Below, one piece after another: positions 35,114 through 43,399 of a stretch of DNA of 64,000 nucleotides (the first letter of the stretch is position 1; each line of letters begins with the position of its first letter). The notes under the pieces were generated by a model that saw nothing but the letters and a program-made list of their open reading frames with translations, did not search any database and was not told the origin of the DNA. The position numbers were made by a program, and so were the translations under genes. The DNA comes from BCD1 sp965230565. GTDB taxonomy: Bacteria; Bacteroidota; Bacteroidia; Chitinophagales; Saprospiraceae. The DNA lies in NCBI GenBank assembly GCA_965230565.1, contig CBDDLH010000016.1:806001-870000 (forward strand). Reading direction: 5' to 3'.

Positions 35114-37831
35114 ATGACGAAGGAAACACTGAAGCTGGAGGGACTTCAGAAAATAAGATCTGACTATAGTTACCTTATGTCCATATTCAAGGAAATGCTG
35201 GAATCATTGGGCGAAAGGGAGTTAGCTAGCCTGGTTTCTCCAGAAAACATACCATTCACAGGAGAATACTCCAACATCGAAGACAAGAAGCTTGCCCAGG
35301 CAATCGGAATGTCGTTTGAGTTACTCAACCTGGTTGAAGAGAACGCCGCTACACAATTCCGCAGGAAAACAGAAACCCAATATGGGCTGGAATCTACCCG
35401 TGGTTCCTGGGGAGAAACCCTAAAAATATGGAAAGAAACAGGTGTTAATGAGCAGGACATCGCAGCAGTGTTGCCCAACATAACCGTGGTGCCTGTTTTA
35501 ACCGCCCACCCTACCGAAGCAAAGCGACTGACAGTGCTCGACATTCACCGGGAGTTGTACATCATGCTTGCCAAAAATGAAAACCCGCTTTGGTCCACCT
35601 CCGAACGTTCTGTGATCAGACAGGAGATCATCAGCTTACTGGAAAGATGGTGGCGAACCGGGGAAATTTACCTGCAAAAGCCAAGCCTGGCGGATGAGCG
35701 GAATAACCTGATGCACTATTTTGTCAATGTATTCCCCGAAGCACTGCGCCTGACAGATCAACGTTTGAAAGATGCCTGGAAAACATCAGGGTTCTCCAGA
35801 GAACTGCTCGAATGGCCGGAACAATTTCCTGTCCTGCAATTCGGAAGCTGGGTAGGTGGCGACCGGGACGGGCATCCCTTTGTCACACCGGAGTTTACCG
35901 CTTCCACCCTGCAATTACACCGACAGGCTGCCCTGAAAATGATCAAAAAGGAATTGGTGGAATTGGCTGGAAAACTCAGCTTTTCAAGTTTAATGAATGA
36001 CATTCCCGAAGATTTCCTTTCTGAGATAAAATCCAAAGCCCGTTTATTTGGCGAGGCGGGACAAAAAGCATTAGACAGGAACCCTGCAGAACCACTGCGA
36101 CAATTCATCAACCTAATGCTTGTCAGGCTGGAAAATACATTGGACGACCGTACTGATCTTGGATTAGCGGGTTATTATCACCGGCCTGGTGATCTTTCAA
36201 CGGACCTCAAGAGATTGAGGAATCTTCTGATACAATTAAAAGCCTCCAGAATTGCCAGACAGTGGTTATTCCCGATTGAAAGAATGGTCAATTGTTTTGG
36301 CTTCCACCTGGCCAAACTGGACATTCGCCAGAACAGTGACTACCATGAAAAAGCCATTAGTCAAATGCTCCGGGCTTCTGGCTTTGAGGATGCTGATTAC
36401 GGTAGCTGGGATGAAGCGAAAAGGCTCAGTTTCCTCAACAAAGAATTAAAAAGCGGCCGGCCATTTGTTATTGCGGGACGAAAATGCGGTAAGGAAGCGG
36501 ATAATGTGCTCGGATATTTAAGAGAAGTCAAAAACTATGTCGATCGATATGGCCCTGACGGGATTGGATCCATCATCGTCAGTATGACGCGGAGTTTGAG
36601 TGATCTATTACTCGTTTTCCTTTTCATGAGAGAAGTAGGATTGGAAAATGTCGACCTTCCCGTGGTACCCCTTTTAGAAACCATTGACGACCTTATTGCC
36701 GGACCGGAAATTCTGGAAGCCTTTCTGGAGCATCCGGTGGTTCAGGAGAGACGCAACAGGGCAGAAAATTTTATCCAGGAAGTAATGCTCGGATACAGCG
36801 ATAGTAATAAAGATGGAGGAATTCTGACCAGCCGATGGAATATTTACAAAGCGGAAGAGAACCTGACCAAAGCAGGTGACAGACTTGGTGTCAAATTGCG
36901 CTTTTTTCATGGTCGCGGAGGTACGATCAGTCGTGGTGGTGGAAAGATTCACCGTTTTTTGGAGAGTATGCCTCCGGGATCAATGAGCGGACATATAAAA
37001 ATGACGGTTCAGGGAGAAACCATTGCCAACCAGTTTGCCAATCGTTTGAATGCCACCTACAACCTGGAAATGTTTATTTCCGGCACGGCACGTCAGGCTA
37101 TGATCAAACCTCAAAAAGAACAAGATCAGAGACGCTACAATATCATGGATCGTTTGGTAGCAATGGCAAGAAAAGCCTACCGTCAATTGCTTGACCATCC
37201 AAAATTTATCGAGTTTTACAGCCAGGCGACTCCAATTGATGTTTTGGAACAAAGCAAGATCGGTTCGAGGCCTGCAAGACGTACCGGACAGCGATCTCTG
37301 GACGATTTGCGTTCCATTCCCTGGGTTTTTAGCTGGAATCAATCCAGGTTTAACCTTACCGGATGGTTTGGTACCGGTATTGCTTTTACTCAATTCAGAG
37401 AGCACTATCCGGAAGATTTTGAATACCTGAAAAAAGCTGCTATCGAGTGGCCTTTTTTCAAATTCGGACTCATTCAGATCGAGACAAACCTGCTGAATGG
37501 CGATGTCTCTATTATGGAAGCTTTTGCTGATTTGGTTTCAGATTCTTCAACCAAAGAGGAATTGATGCAACTTATCGTAAACGACTACAAGACCTGCCTG
37601 GACCATATTGAAATGTTGCTGGAAGGTCCTATTGAGGATCGTCGGGTTTCCAGGTTAGAAAACAATAAGATCAGAAAGGAAGCTTTGTCGATTTTGCATG
37701 AGATCCAAATCGATTCGCTTAAGGAATGGCGACAGCATAAGGAGGCCTCTTCCGATCGGAGTGATCCTTTATTGTTAAAACTATTGTTGTTGGTGAATGT
37801 GTTGTCTGGAGGATTGAAGAGTACGGGGTAA
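35114..37831 (+). CDS. ppc: Phosphoenolpyruvate carboxylase
   Basis: A 905-residue enzyme, the usual length. It carboxylates PEP with bicarbonate to oxaloacetate, refilling the citric acid cycle. Motifs: VLTAHPTEAKR with the catalytic His, the QFGSWVGGDRDGHPFV signature, GYSDSNKDGG, FFHGRGGTISRGGG with its flexible Gly loop, and the near C-terminal RSIPWVFSWNQSRF; the last residues (VNVLSGGLKSTG) correspond to the effector-facing C-terminus of the family, although the classic NTG end is altered to STG. The start is the first Met after a good -7 element. It stands as a single gene; an SGNH hydrolase gene follows after 79 bases. Confidence 0.97.
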   Translation: MTKETLKLEGLQKIRSDYSYLMSIFKEMLESLGERELASLVSPENIPFTGEYSNIEDKKLAQAIGMSFELLNLVEENAATQFRRKTETQYGLESTRGSWGETLKIWKETGVNEQDIAAVLPNITVVPVLTAHPTEAKRLTVLDIHRELYIMLAKNENPLWSTSERSVIRQEIISLLERWWRTGEIYLQKPSLADERNNLMHYFVNVFPEALRLTDQRLKDAWKTSGFSRELLEWPEQFPVLQFGSWVGGDRDGHPFVTPEFTASTLQLHRQAALKMIKKELVELAGKLSFSSLMNDIPEDFLSEIKSKARLFGEAGQKALDRNPAEPLRQFINLMLVRLENTLDDRTDLGLAGYYHRPGDLSTDLKRLRNLLIQLKASRIARQWLFPIERMVNCFGFHLAKLDIRQNSDYHEKAISQMLRASGFEDADYGSWDEAKRLSFLNKELKSGRPFVIAGRKCGKEADNVLGYLREVKNYVDRYGPDGIGSIIVSMTRSLSDLLLVFLFMREVGLENVDLPVVPLLETIDDLIAGPEILEAFLEHPVVQERRNRAENFIQEVMLGYSDSNKDGGILTSRWNIYKAEENLTKAGDRLGVKLRFFHGRGGTISRGGGKIHRFLESMPPGSMSGHIKMTVQGETIANQFANRLNATYNLEMFISGTARQAMIKPQKEQDQRRYNIMDRLVAMARKAYRQLLDHPKFIEFYSQATPIDVLEQSKIGSRPARRTGQRSLDDLRSIPWVFSWNQSRFNLTGWFGTGIAFTQFREHYPEDFEYLKKAAIEWPFFKFGLIQIETNLLNGDVSIMEAFADLVSDSSTKEELMQLIVNDYKTCLDHIEMLLEGPIEDRRVSRLENNKIRKEALSILHEIQIDSLKEWRQHKEASSDRSDPLLLKLLLLVNVLSGGLKSTG

Positions 37832-37910
37832 CCACATAGATGGAACATTGGTTATCTATGCTATCTCCATTAATAGGCTTGTCATGCAATCGTTGGATAA
37901 ATTAATAATC

Positions 37911-38540
37911 ATGGGAAAAATAAAACTTGCACTATTATTTTTCATAGTGACCCTTTTCAGTTCTTTAAATGTAACGGTATACCCAAGTGGCGTTTCAAAA
38001 AAGCAAGTCAGGATCTTATTTGTAGGAAATAGTCTCACCTATACGAACGATCTGCCCAGGCTTGTCCAAAAAGCTGCCAAACAAAAAGATATATCCGTAA
38101 AAACAAAAATGATCGCTTTTCCAAATTATGCCATTGAAGACCATTGGAATGACGGAGTGGTTCAAAAAGAAATCAGCAGGAATAAGTATGATTTTGTAAT
38201 ACTTCAACAGGGTCCTTCCTCTCAACCTCCCGGAAGGAAGATGCTGATGGAATATGGAGAGAAATTCAGCGACCTATGTAAAAAACATGATGCCCAACTG
38301 TGTTATTTCATGGTGTGGCCGTCTCTGAATTATTACCATTCTTTTGATGGTGTAATCAAAAATTACAGAGATGCTGCAACCATGCATGATGCGGTCCTTT
38401 GCCCCGTTGGAGAGGTATGGAAAGCTCATTTCGATTCGACAGAAGAATTCGATTATTACTCCTTTGACGGCTTCCATCCTTCTTTAAAGGGAAGTCAGGT
38501 AGCCGCGGAGGTTATTGTTGAGTATTTGTTTGATGATTGA
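37911..38540 (+). CDS. SGNH/GDSL-type hydrolase, exported
   Basis: About 209 residues from the Met at 37911 (MGKIKLALLFFIVTLF, a signal peptide); the frame is open from 37848, but earlier Mets give no signal. SGNH blocks: ILFVGNSLTYTND (block I, catalytic Ser in GNS), FVILQQGPSSQP, and YYSFDGFHPSLKGSQ (catalytic His in block V; Asp three residues earlier). This is the short Bacteroidota form of the SGNH fold seen in secreted esterases and some acetyl-removing enzymes. It probably acts on an ester or acetyl group of an extracytoplasmic polymer; the substrate is unknown. It lies close behind ppc, but whether it is co-transcribed is not clear. Confidence 0.85.
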   Translation: MGKIKLALLFFIVTLFSSLNVTVYPSGVSKKQVRILFVGNSLTYTNDLPRLVQKAAKQKDISVKTKMIAFPNYAIEDHWNDGVVQKEISRNKYDFVILQQGPSSQPPGRKMLMEYGEKFSDLCKKHDAQLCYFMVWPSLNYYHSFDGVIKNYRDAATMHDAVLCPVGEVWKAHFDSTEEFDYYSFDGFHPSLKGSQVAAEVIVEYLFDD

Positions 38541-38543
38541 ACC

Positions 38544-38571
38544 GGGGTACGGGTTGCGGGATTCCAGGTAC
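38544..38571. repeat. Heptamer array (GGGTTNC), about 4 units
   Basis: Units GGGGTAC, GGGTTGC, GGGATTC and CAGGTAC, four bases after the SGNH hydrolase stop. The same family in opposite orientation is at 59802-59829. Confidence 0.6.
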
Positions 38572-38600
38572 AGATCGCTAAGTTTATGGGCAGTTCCGGT

Positions 38601-38697
38601 TTCGAAGGGTTCAAGGGTTCAAATTGTTCAAAGCGCTTAAGGAGTTTGAAGATATTCTCTGTGATCTCCGTGACTTCCCCTGTGTACTCTGCGGTTA
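38601..38697. repeat. Degenerate 8-10-base period arrays in a spacer
   Basis: Two short families side by side. First, TTCGAAGGG, TTCAAGGG, TTCAAATTG and similar (38601-38650). Then TGTGATCTC, CGTGACTTC, a 3-base gap, TGTGTACTC and TGCGGTTAA (38656-38697), a nonamer-like TGTGNNNTC family that also appears near 44583-44621 in reverse orientation and in the arm at 34996-35013. Confidence 0.6.
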
Positions 38698-38783
38698 AAA
38701 GAAATAATATAGACTTCTATTCTGTGCGGGAAAGAGAACTTCCTTGACCAAAAACTAAGCAACCTGTTAAAAAAATAGCATAG

Positions 38784-39572
38784 TTAATCTTTAAGATCCG
38801 GGCTTTCCAGCAGTTTAAAAAACTGATCCAGTTTCGGCATAATGACGATCTCTGTCCTGCGATTTTTACTTCTGCCTTCTGATGTCGAATTATCTTCTTT
38901 GGGAACGTACTCAGAACGACCAGCTGCAATTAATCGCTGAGGATCCACATAGTAGTCTTCCTGAAGAGATCTAACAACAGCCGTTGCTCTTTTAGCTGAC
39001 AGGTCCCAATTATCTTCCAGGCAACTGTTCTCGATAGGAACATCATCGGTATGTCCTTCTACCAGTATTTCGAGGTCACTATGATCATTAATGACCAAAG
39101 CGATCTTGTCCAGAACCTCTTCAGCCCTGGAGCTGATCTTAGAACTGCCTGAACGGAAGAGCAATTTATCTGAAATGGAGACATGGACCTTGCCTCCCCT
39201 CACCTCAATTTGAACATCCTCATCGTTGATATCCGTCAGTGAACGTTTGAGGTTCATCACCAGGGCAAGATTAAGGGAATCCTTGGCCTGAATACGATTG
39301 TTCAGGTCTTTGATATGAGAATATTGATCCGTCATATTCTCGAGGGATTGTTTAATACTTTCTGCTCCGGTTTTACTCACGATGGATAGGTCCGCCATAA
39401 GATCCATCTGGTTGCTGTTGGTTTCTTTCAGGTAGGCAACCTCCTCTTGGAGGTCTTTTATTTGCTGATCCTTAAAGGTTATTTGTTGCTCCAATTCGGT
39501 TATCTTTCCTTTGTTACAGGCGGAAAACACCAAAATGGTGAAAGCGAATACAATTATTCCAGGTTTTTTCAT
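38784..39572 (-). CDS. OmpA/MotB-like peptidoglycan-binding lipoprotein
   Basis: A 262-residue lipoprotein (signal ending in FSAC, Cys19). Residues about 22-120 are a coiled coil (ITELEQQITFKDQQIKDLQ and so on), and the C-terminal half is an OmpA-like domain with GGKVHVSISDKLLFRSGSS, LEILVEGHTDDVPI and ANRRTEIVI-like SKNRRTEIVIM. The domain binds meso-diaminopimelate in peptidoglycan, so the protein probably tethers a membrane to the cell wall; the coiled coil suggests oligomers. Some databases call such proteins MotB, but there is no inner-membrane helix or flagellar gene here, so I do not use that name. Confidence 0.9.
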   Translation of the reverse strand: MKKPGIIVFAFTILVFSACNKGKITELEQQITFKDQQIKDLQEEVAYLKETNSNQMDLMADLSIVSKTGAESIKQSLENMTDQYSHIKDLNNRIQAKDSLNLALVMNLKRSLTDINDEDVQIEVRGGKVHVSISDKLLFRSGSSKISSRAEEVLDKIALVINDHSDLEILVEGHTDDVPIENSCLEDNWDLSAKRATAVVRSLQEDYYVDPQRLIAAGRSEYVPKEDNSTSEGRSKNRRTEIVIMPKLDQFFKLLESPDLKD

Positions 39573-39679
39573 AGTAGCTGTTAAGTTGATTTTATAGAGA
39601 ACTATTCTGGGGAGGGAATTATTATGTTGCGGGCAAAAAAGTCCCGCTACCGGATTTAAGAAATTTCAAAAAACAAGAG

Positions 39680-39708
39680 ACGGAAGACCGCAGATTACGG
39701 TCTTCCGT
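39680..39708 (-). terminator. Intrinsic terminator after the POT gene
   Basis: A perfect 11-bp stem (ACGGAAGACCG / CGGTCTTCCGT) with a 7-base loop and T-rich minus-strand tail, about 80 bases after the POT transporter stop. Confidence 0.88.
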
Positions 39709-39786
39709 CCTTGGCACCTTAACGATCCCCTTCTATTAAGCAACCTCGGTGCTGTTTGGAGTGAACATTAACAACCTGTTCACTCA

Positions 39787-41496
39787 TCAGCCCACCGTCT
39801 CTTTGTAAACTCTCCTGAGCCATGGCAATATGGCCCAAATGATGAGGAAAGCTCCGAAGGTCAGTACCGCATTGACCAGGAAGAAGTTTGATTTATTCTC
39901 AAACAGATCCCAAAGCCCCGATAATACCCCGGACAGTTTATTACCGATAGCTGTCGCAAGGAACCAGCCTCCCATCATCAGGGCAGCCAGACGTTTAGGC
40001 GCCATTTTGGAGACCAGAGAAAGTCCCATCGGGCTAAGGCATAGCTCACCGATAGTGATAACCCCGTAAATTCCAAATAACCATGCTGTAGAGGCTTTAT
40101 CCGCGCCGTTACCGGAAACGATAGCGGCCAGTACCATGACCATCCACGAAACCGCAGAGATCAGCATACCCCAGGTGATCTTTCCGGGAGTGGAAGGTTC
40201 TCTTTTCCGCCTTCGCAAGAAAGCAAAGAAGGCAACCACCAGCGGAGTAAGAATAACTACAAAGAACGGATTAATGGACGCCTGCAACTCTGTGGGCCAG
40301 AGGGTGAGACTTCCATAATTCTGTTTATCCTCATCACTCAACTGATTCCAGGTTTCTTCACTAATATCAGTCGGTTTGTCAACAAGGTTGCCTTTTGGCA
40401 ATTCTTCATTATAATTGTCAAAATAATAACTTGGACCAGTTGTTTCACCAAGGTCTTCACCATGCAGGCCTGTCAATGCCCTGGTCCTCGGAATGGTAGA
40501 AACCTCTTCAAGTCCGGAAACTGCATTAACCACTTTGGCAGTTGTAGGTGAAAGCGCCCTGTCGGTATTATAGTTCGCCCAGTATGTAATGGCTGATCCG
40601 TTTTGGTGGAATACGGCCCAGAAAATAACCACTACTCCAAAAATGGACAATAAAGCGGCAATCGGTGGTTTTTCTATGGCATCAGCAGAACGCCAGATGT
40701 TAAGGAAAAATACGAGAACCGGGATACAGAAAAGAATAAAAGCATCTGTGGAATCACTACCTGCAAAATTTCCGGGAATCATCCATCCGATGGCTGCAGC
40801 TACAAAAGCAGGAAGCAATAGTGTTCCAAGCAGGTACGGAATACTTTTATCCTCCGGTCTTTTCGGAGAAATGACATCAGCTTCTTTGAGCTCGGGAGTG
40901 CGCACATTTCCTATCGCGAACCAGATCAAACCGAGGATCATACCTATACCCGCAGCGGCGAAAGCCCATCCCCATCCATAAGAGAGACGAAGCCAGGCGG
41001 CCACAAAATTACAGACAAAGGCTCCGATATTGATCCCCATGTAGAAGATATTGAATCCGGAATCTTTTCTGCTTTCGAATTCAGGAGTTTCATACAGTTT
41101 TCCCAGTAATACGGAAATATTGGGTTTGAACAATCCATTACCGAGAATGATTACCAATAGGGAAAGGTAAAAGGCCGGCATACTGTTAGGAATGGCCAGC
41201 CCCAGGTAACCGATAGCCATCAGGGCCCCACCTATGTAAATGGATTTCCTGTAGCCAAGCACTCTGTCAGCGAGCAGTCCTCCGATAAAAGGAGTGAGAT
41301 AAACCAAAGCCAGGTAAGTACCGTAGATATCAGCGGCTTCAGCGTTGGACATTCCCAGTCCCGGGAAGGCTTCCGATTCACCGGCGATCATATACAAGGT
41401 GAAGATACCGAGCATCAGGTAAAACCCGAAACGCTCCCACATCTCCGTGAAAAACAGGATATACAACCCCCGTGGATGTTTTCGTTGTTTTGACAT
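39787..41496 (-). CDS. POT/PTR2-family peptide:proton symporter
   Basis: A 569-residue MFS transporter with 12-14 membrane segments. The start GLYILFFTEMWERFGFYLM and the FNIFYMGINIGAFV signature identify the proton-coupled oligopeptide (POT) family; a PFIGGLLADRVLGYRKSI loop carries the DR-type MFS loop. A large soluble insert of about 100 residues (roughly 305-405) separates the second half, as in many Bacteroidota members. It imports di- and tripeptides into the cytoplasm. The unit has its own promoter candidate and terminator, so it seems to be monocistronic. Confidence 0.94.
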   Translation of the reverse strand: MSKQRKHPRGLYILFFTEMWERFGFYLMLGIFTLYMIAGESEAFPGLGMSNAEAADIYGTYLALVYLTPFIGGLLADRVLGYRKSIYIGGALMAIGYLGLAIPNSMPAFYLSLLVIILGNGLFKPNISVLLGKLYETPEFESRKDSGFNIFYMGINIGAFVCNFVAAWLRLSYGWGWAFAAAGIGMILGLIWFAIGNVRTPELKEADVISPKRPEDKSIPYLLGTLLLPAFVAAAIGWMIPGNFAGSDSTDAFILFCIPVLVFFLNIWRSADAIEKPPIAALLSIFGVVVIFWAVFHQNGSAITYWANYNTDRALSPTTAKVVNAVSGLEEVSTIPRTRALTGLHGEDLGETTGPSYYFDNYNEELPKGNLVDKPTDISEETWNQLSDEDKQNYGSLTLWPTELQASINPFFVVILTPLVVAFFAFLRRRKREPSTPGKITWGMLISAVSWMVMVLAAIVSGNGADKASTAWLFGIYGVITIGELCLSPMGLSLVSKMAPKRLAALMMGGWFLATAIGNKLSGVLSGLWDLFENKSNFFLVNAVLTFGAFLIIWAILPWLRRVYKETVG

Positions 41497-41541
41497 TTTG
41501 TAAGATTTAGAATGTATTGGTTAAAGCATTTTGACTCCCAC

Positions 41542-41549
41542 CAAATATA
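41542..41549 (-). promoter_or_regulatory. Candidate -7 promoter element of the POT gene
   Basis: TATATTTG on the minus strand fits TAnnTTTG exactly, about 45 bases upstream of the start codon; no TTG lies at the expected distance, so it is only a partial promoter match. Confidence 0.42.
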
Positions 41550-41925
41550 GATATTTGGAGGGAAATAACGGTTATATCGAGGCAGGAATCGGAAGTTGCG
41601 GGATCAATTACCCAATTAGAGGCTTTCTAAGTGTTGATTTAGATCCTAAGTTATAGCTAAAGCTCAACTGATTATGATTGGAAAAAAGCCTGACGACCTT
41701 TTATGTCTGAGGACATTCATAATAACAGAACAGCTAATCCTTAAGTGAAAGCTGAGTGAAAATTGGAGGATTTGATTTGTGTATTTCGTAAACATTCATG
41801 TTGAAATCAATTTCCTTATTCAATTTTTGTCCTTAAAACTATTGAGAACGAATTAATCTATTTTTGTCCCTGTCAACAATCCTCGTTCTCCTGTGTTAAT
41901 ACAAATGATCACCAATACAATTGAT
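41550..41925. other. Intergenic region between POT and pirin genes
   Basis: About 375 bases without a convincing gene. TATTTTTG (41859-41866, +) could be the pirin -7 element but has no -33 TTG at the right spacing. No strong hairpin was found. Confidence 0.4.
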
Positions 41926-42939
41926 ATGAACAAGATCCTTTCTATAAAACCATTGGGATTTCCATGGGAGACCCAGGACCCGTTTTTGTTTTGCGTTCAT
42001 CACCGCGATGAATTTCCCCCTGGAAATGAACAGATGGGCGTAGACGAGGCCCACCTTTCCGGAAGAAGGATGGGTAATGATTTTACCATCAAAAACGGCT
42101 GGAGGATGTATCATGGCCAGAATGTGCCGGGTTTCCCGTACCATCCTCACCGAGGTTTTGAAACCATCACCATCGCCCTGGAAGGGTTTATTGACCATTC
42201 GGACTCTCTGGGAGCTGCCGGTCGATTCGGTACAGGAGATGTGCAGTGGATGACAGCAGGGTCAGGAGTGCTTCATTCGGAAATGTTCCCACTCATCAAC
42301 CGCGACAAAGGCAACCCAACAGAGTTGTTCCAGATTTGGTTAAACCTGCCTCGTGGAAGTAAAATGGTGGCTCCGCATTTCAAAATGTTATGGCGGGAGG
42401 ACATCCCTGTTGTAAAAGAACAGGACAATGATGGTAATATTACCGAAATAAGCATTGTTGCGGGTGAACTCGGAGACACCAAGGCCCTCAACCCTACCCC
42501 CGATTCTTGGGCAGCTGACCCTGAAAATGCCGTTCAGGTGATGACCATCCGAATGGATGCCGGTGCTGAATGGGCGCTTCCCGCTTCAAAAGCCAACGCT
42601 CACAGAACCATATTTTATTACAAAGGTCACCACCTGACCGTTGAAGGTAAAGAGCTTACCCCGGAACATCTTGTCAACCTGAAATCGGATGAAGAAGTTA
42701 CCCTGCAAAATGGTCCCAAGGCATCCTACTTATTGCTGCTGCAGGGTATGCCCATCAACGAACCCGTGGTTCAGTATGGTCCGTTTGTAATGAATTCACA
42801 AGAAGAGATCCAGGAAGCATTCAACGAATACAGACGTACGGAATTCGGCGGATGGCCGTGGCCACAGCAGGAACAGGTACACGACCGCGACCAGGGGCGC
42901 TTTGCTTTACATGGTGATGGCAGAAAGGAGGAGAAATGA
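41926..42939 (+). CDS. Pirin-family protein
   Basis: About 337 residues from the Met at 41926 (MNKILSIKPLGFPWE); Mets at 41893 and 41905 are also in frame and cannot be excluded. The bicupin pirin signature is present: FPYHPHRGFETITIALEGFIDHSDSLG, with the metal ligands HxHxxxE, and GDVQWMTAGSGVLHSEM, in which a further His is conserved. Pirins are iron-binding cupins; bacterial members include quercetin dioxygenases, while others have regulatory roles. Length is slightly above the standard 290 residues because the C-terminus carries RRTEFGGWPWPQQEQ. It is a single-gene unit. Confidence 0.93.
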   Translation: MNKILSIKPLGFPWETQDPFLFCVHHRDEFPPGNEQMGVDEAHLSGRRMGNDFTIKNGWRMYHGQNVPGFPYHPHRGFETITIALEGFIDHSDSLGAAGRFGTGDVQWMTAGSGVLHSEMFPLINRDKGNPTELFQIWLNLPRGSKMVAPHFKMLWREDIPVVKEQDNDGNITEISIVAGELGDTKALNPTPDSWAADPENAVQVMTIRMDAGAEWALPASKANAHRTIFYYKGHHLTVEGKELTPEHLVNLKSDEEVTLQNGPKASYLLLLQGMPINEPVVQYGPFVMNSQEEIQEAFNEYRRTEFGGWPWPQQEQVHDRDQGRFALHGDGRKEEK

Positions 42940-43040
42940 TGACGGGTGAAAAATCCTTACTACACAAGGACTTATCATTTTTGCTTCGGTGGTTCCACAG
43001 GACCCTTATGGATAAACTTTTTCTCTTCTAAATACACACA

Positions 43041-43078
43041 AAAAAAGCCCTTCCGGTTTCCCGAAAGAGCTTTTTTTT
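43041..43078. terminator. Intrinsic terminator of tRNA-Lys
   Basis: AGCCCTTCCGG and CCGAAAGAGCT pair through a 4-base loop with G-U pairs on the minus-strand RNA, flanked by A6 and T8, so it can stop the tRNA transcript and, in the other direction, transcription from pirin. Confidence 0.85.
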
Positions 43079-43079
43079 G

Positions 43080-43152
43080 TGATTCCGCTGGGGTTCGAAC
43101 CCAGGACCCCTTGATTAAAAGTCAAGTGCTCTACCAGCTGAGCTACGGAATC
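43080..43152 (-). tRNA. tRNA-Lys (anticodon TTT)
   Basis: The minus strand folds as a complete cloverleaf: acceptor GATTCCG/CGGAATC, D-arm GCTC/GAGC, anticodon stem CTTGA/TCAAG with loop CTTTTAA (anticodon TTT), variable loop, T-arm CTGGG-TTCGAAC-CCCAG, and discriminator A. CCA is not encoded. The open frame on the other strand across this locus is a by-product. Confidence 0.98.
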
Positions 43153-43181
43153 TTTTGGTGTGCCTTTTTTCAAAAGCGATG

Positions 43182-43211
43182 CAAATATACGGCCATTTTC
43201 AAAAAAAACAA
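43182..43211 (-). promoter_or_regulatory. Promoter of tRNA-Lys
   Basis: TTG (43211-43209) and TATATTTG (43189-43182), separated by exactly 19 bases, match the Bacteroidota primary sigma consensus perfectly; the expected start of transcription is about 20-25 bases before the tRNA 5' end. Confidence 0.85.
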
Positions 43212-43319
43212 GTCAGAGGAAATTATTTTTTCCAAAAGGGCAATTTTTTTTGTTTTTGTATCGCAGAGAGGCGGAATATTACTGAAACGTGATAAATTAA
43301 AAAAAAGTTCAGCCTTTCT

Positions 43320-43399
43320 CTGGTTACTGGTTTCTGGTTGCTGGTTTTAGGCTCATTTTTGCTTAACCAGTAACCAGTAACTTGGAACCAGCAACCTGA
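43320..43399. repeat. Inverted heptamer arrays next to the dinB stop codon
   Basis: Four CTGGTTN units (43320-43347), a 17-base gap, then five AACCNNN units (AACCAGT, AACCAGT, AACTTGG, AACCAGC, AACCTGA; 43365-43399) that are the reverse complement of the first set. The last unit touches the dinB stop. The array could form a large hairpin. Confidence 0.85.

Noticed and set aside
35758..37405. Several antisense frames inside ppc
   Set aside because: Shadows of a conserved enzyme gene; none has a credible start or family.
38784..39572. Calling the OmpA-like protein MotB
   Set aside because: It has a lipoprotein signal instead of an inner-membrane plug helix and there are no flagellar genes nearby.
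42946..43350. Open frame of 134 codons on the + strand after pirin
   Set aside because: It runs antisense through tRNA-Lys and its terminator; the VRTQDPLIKSQ-like peptide is the well-known false translation of a tRNA gene.
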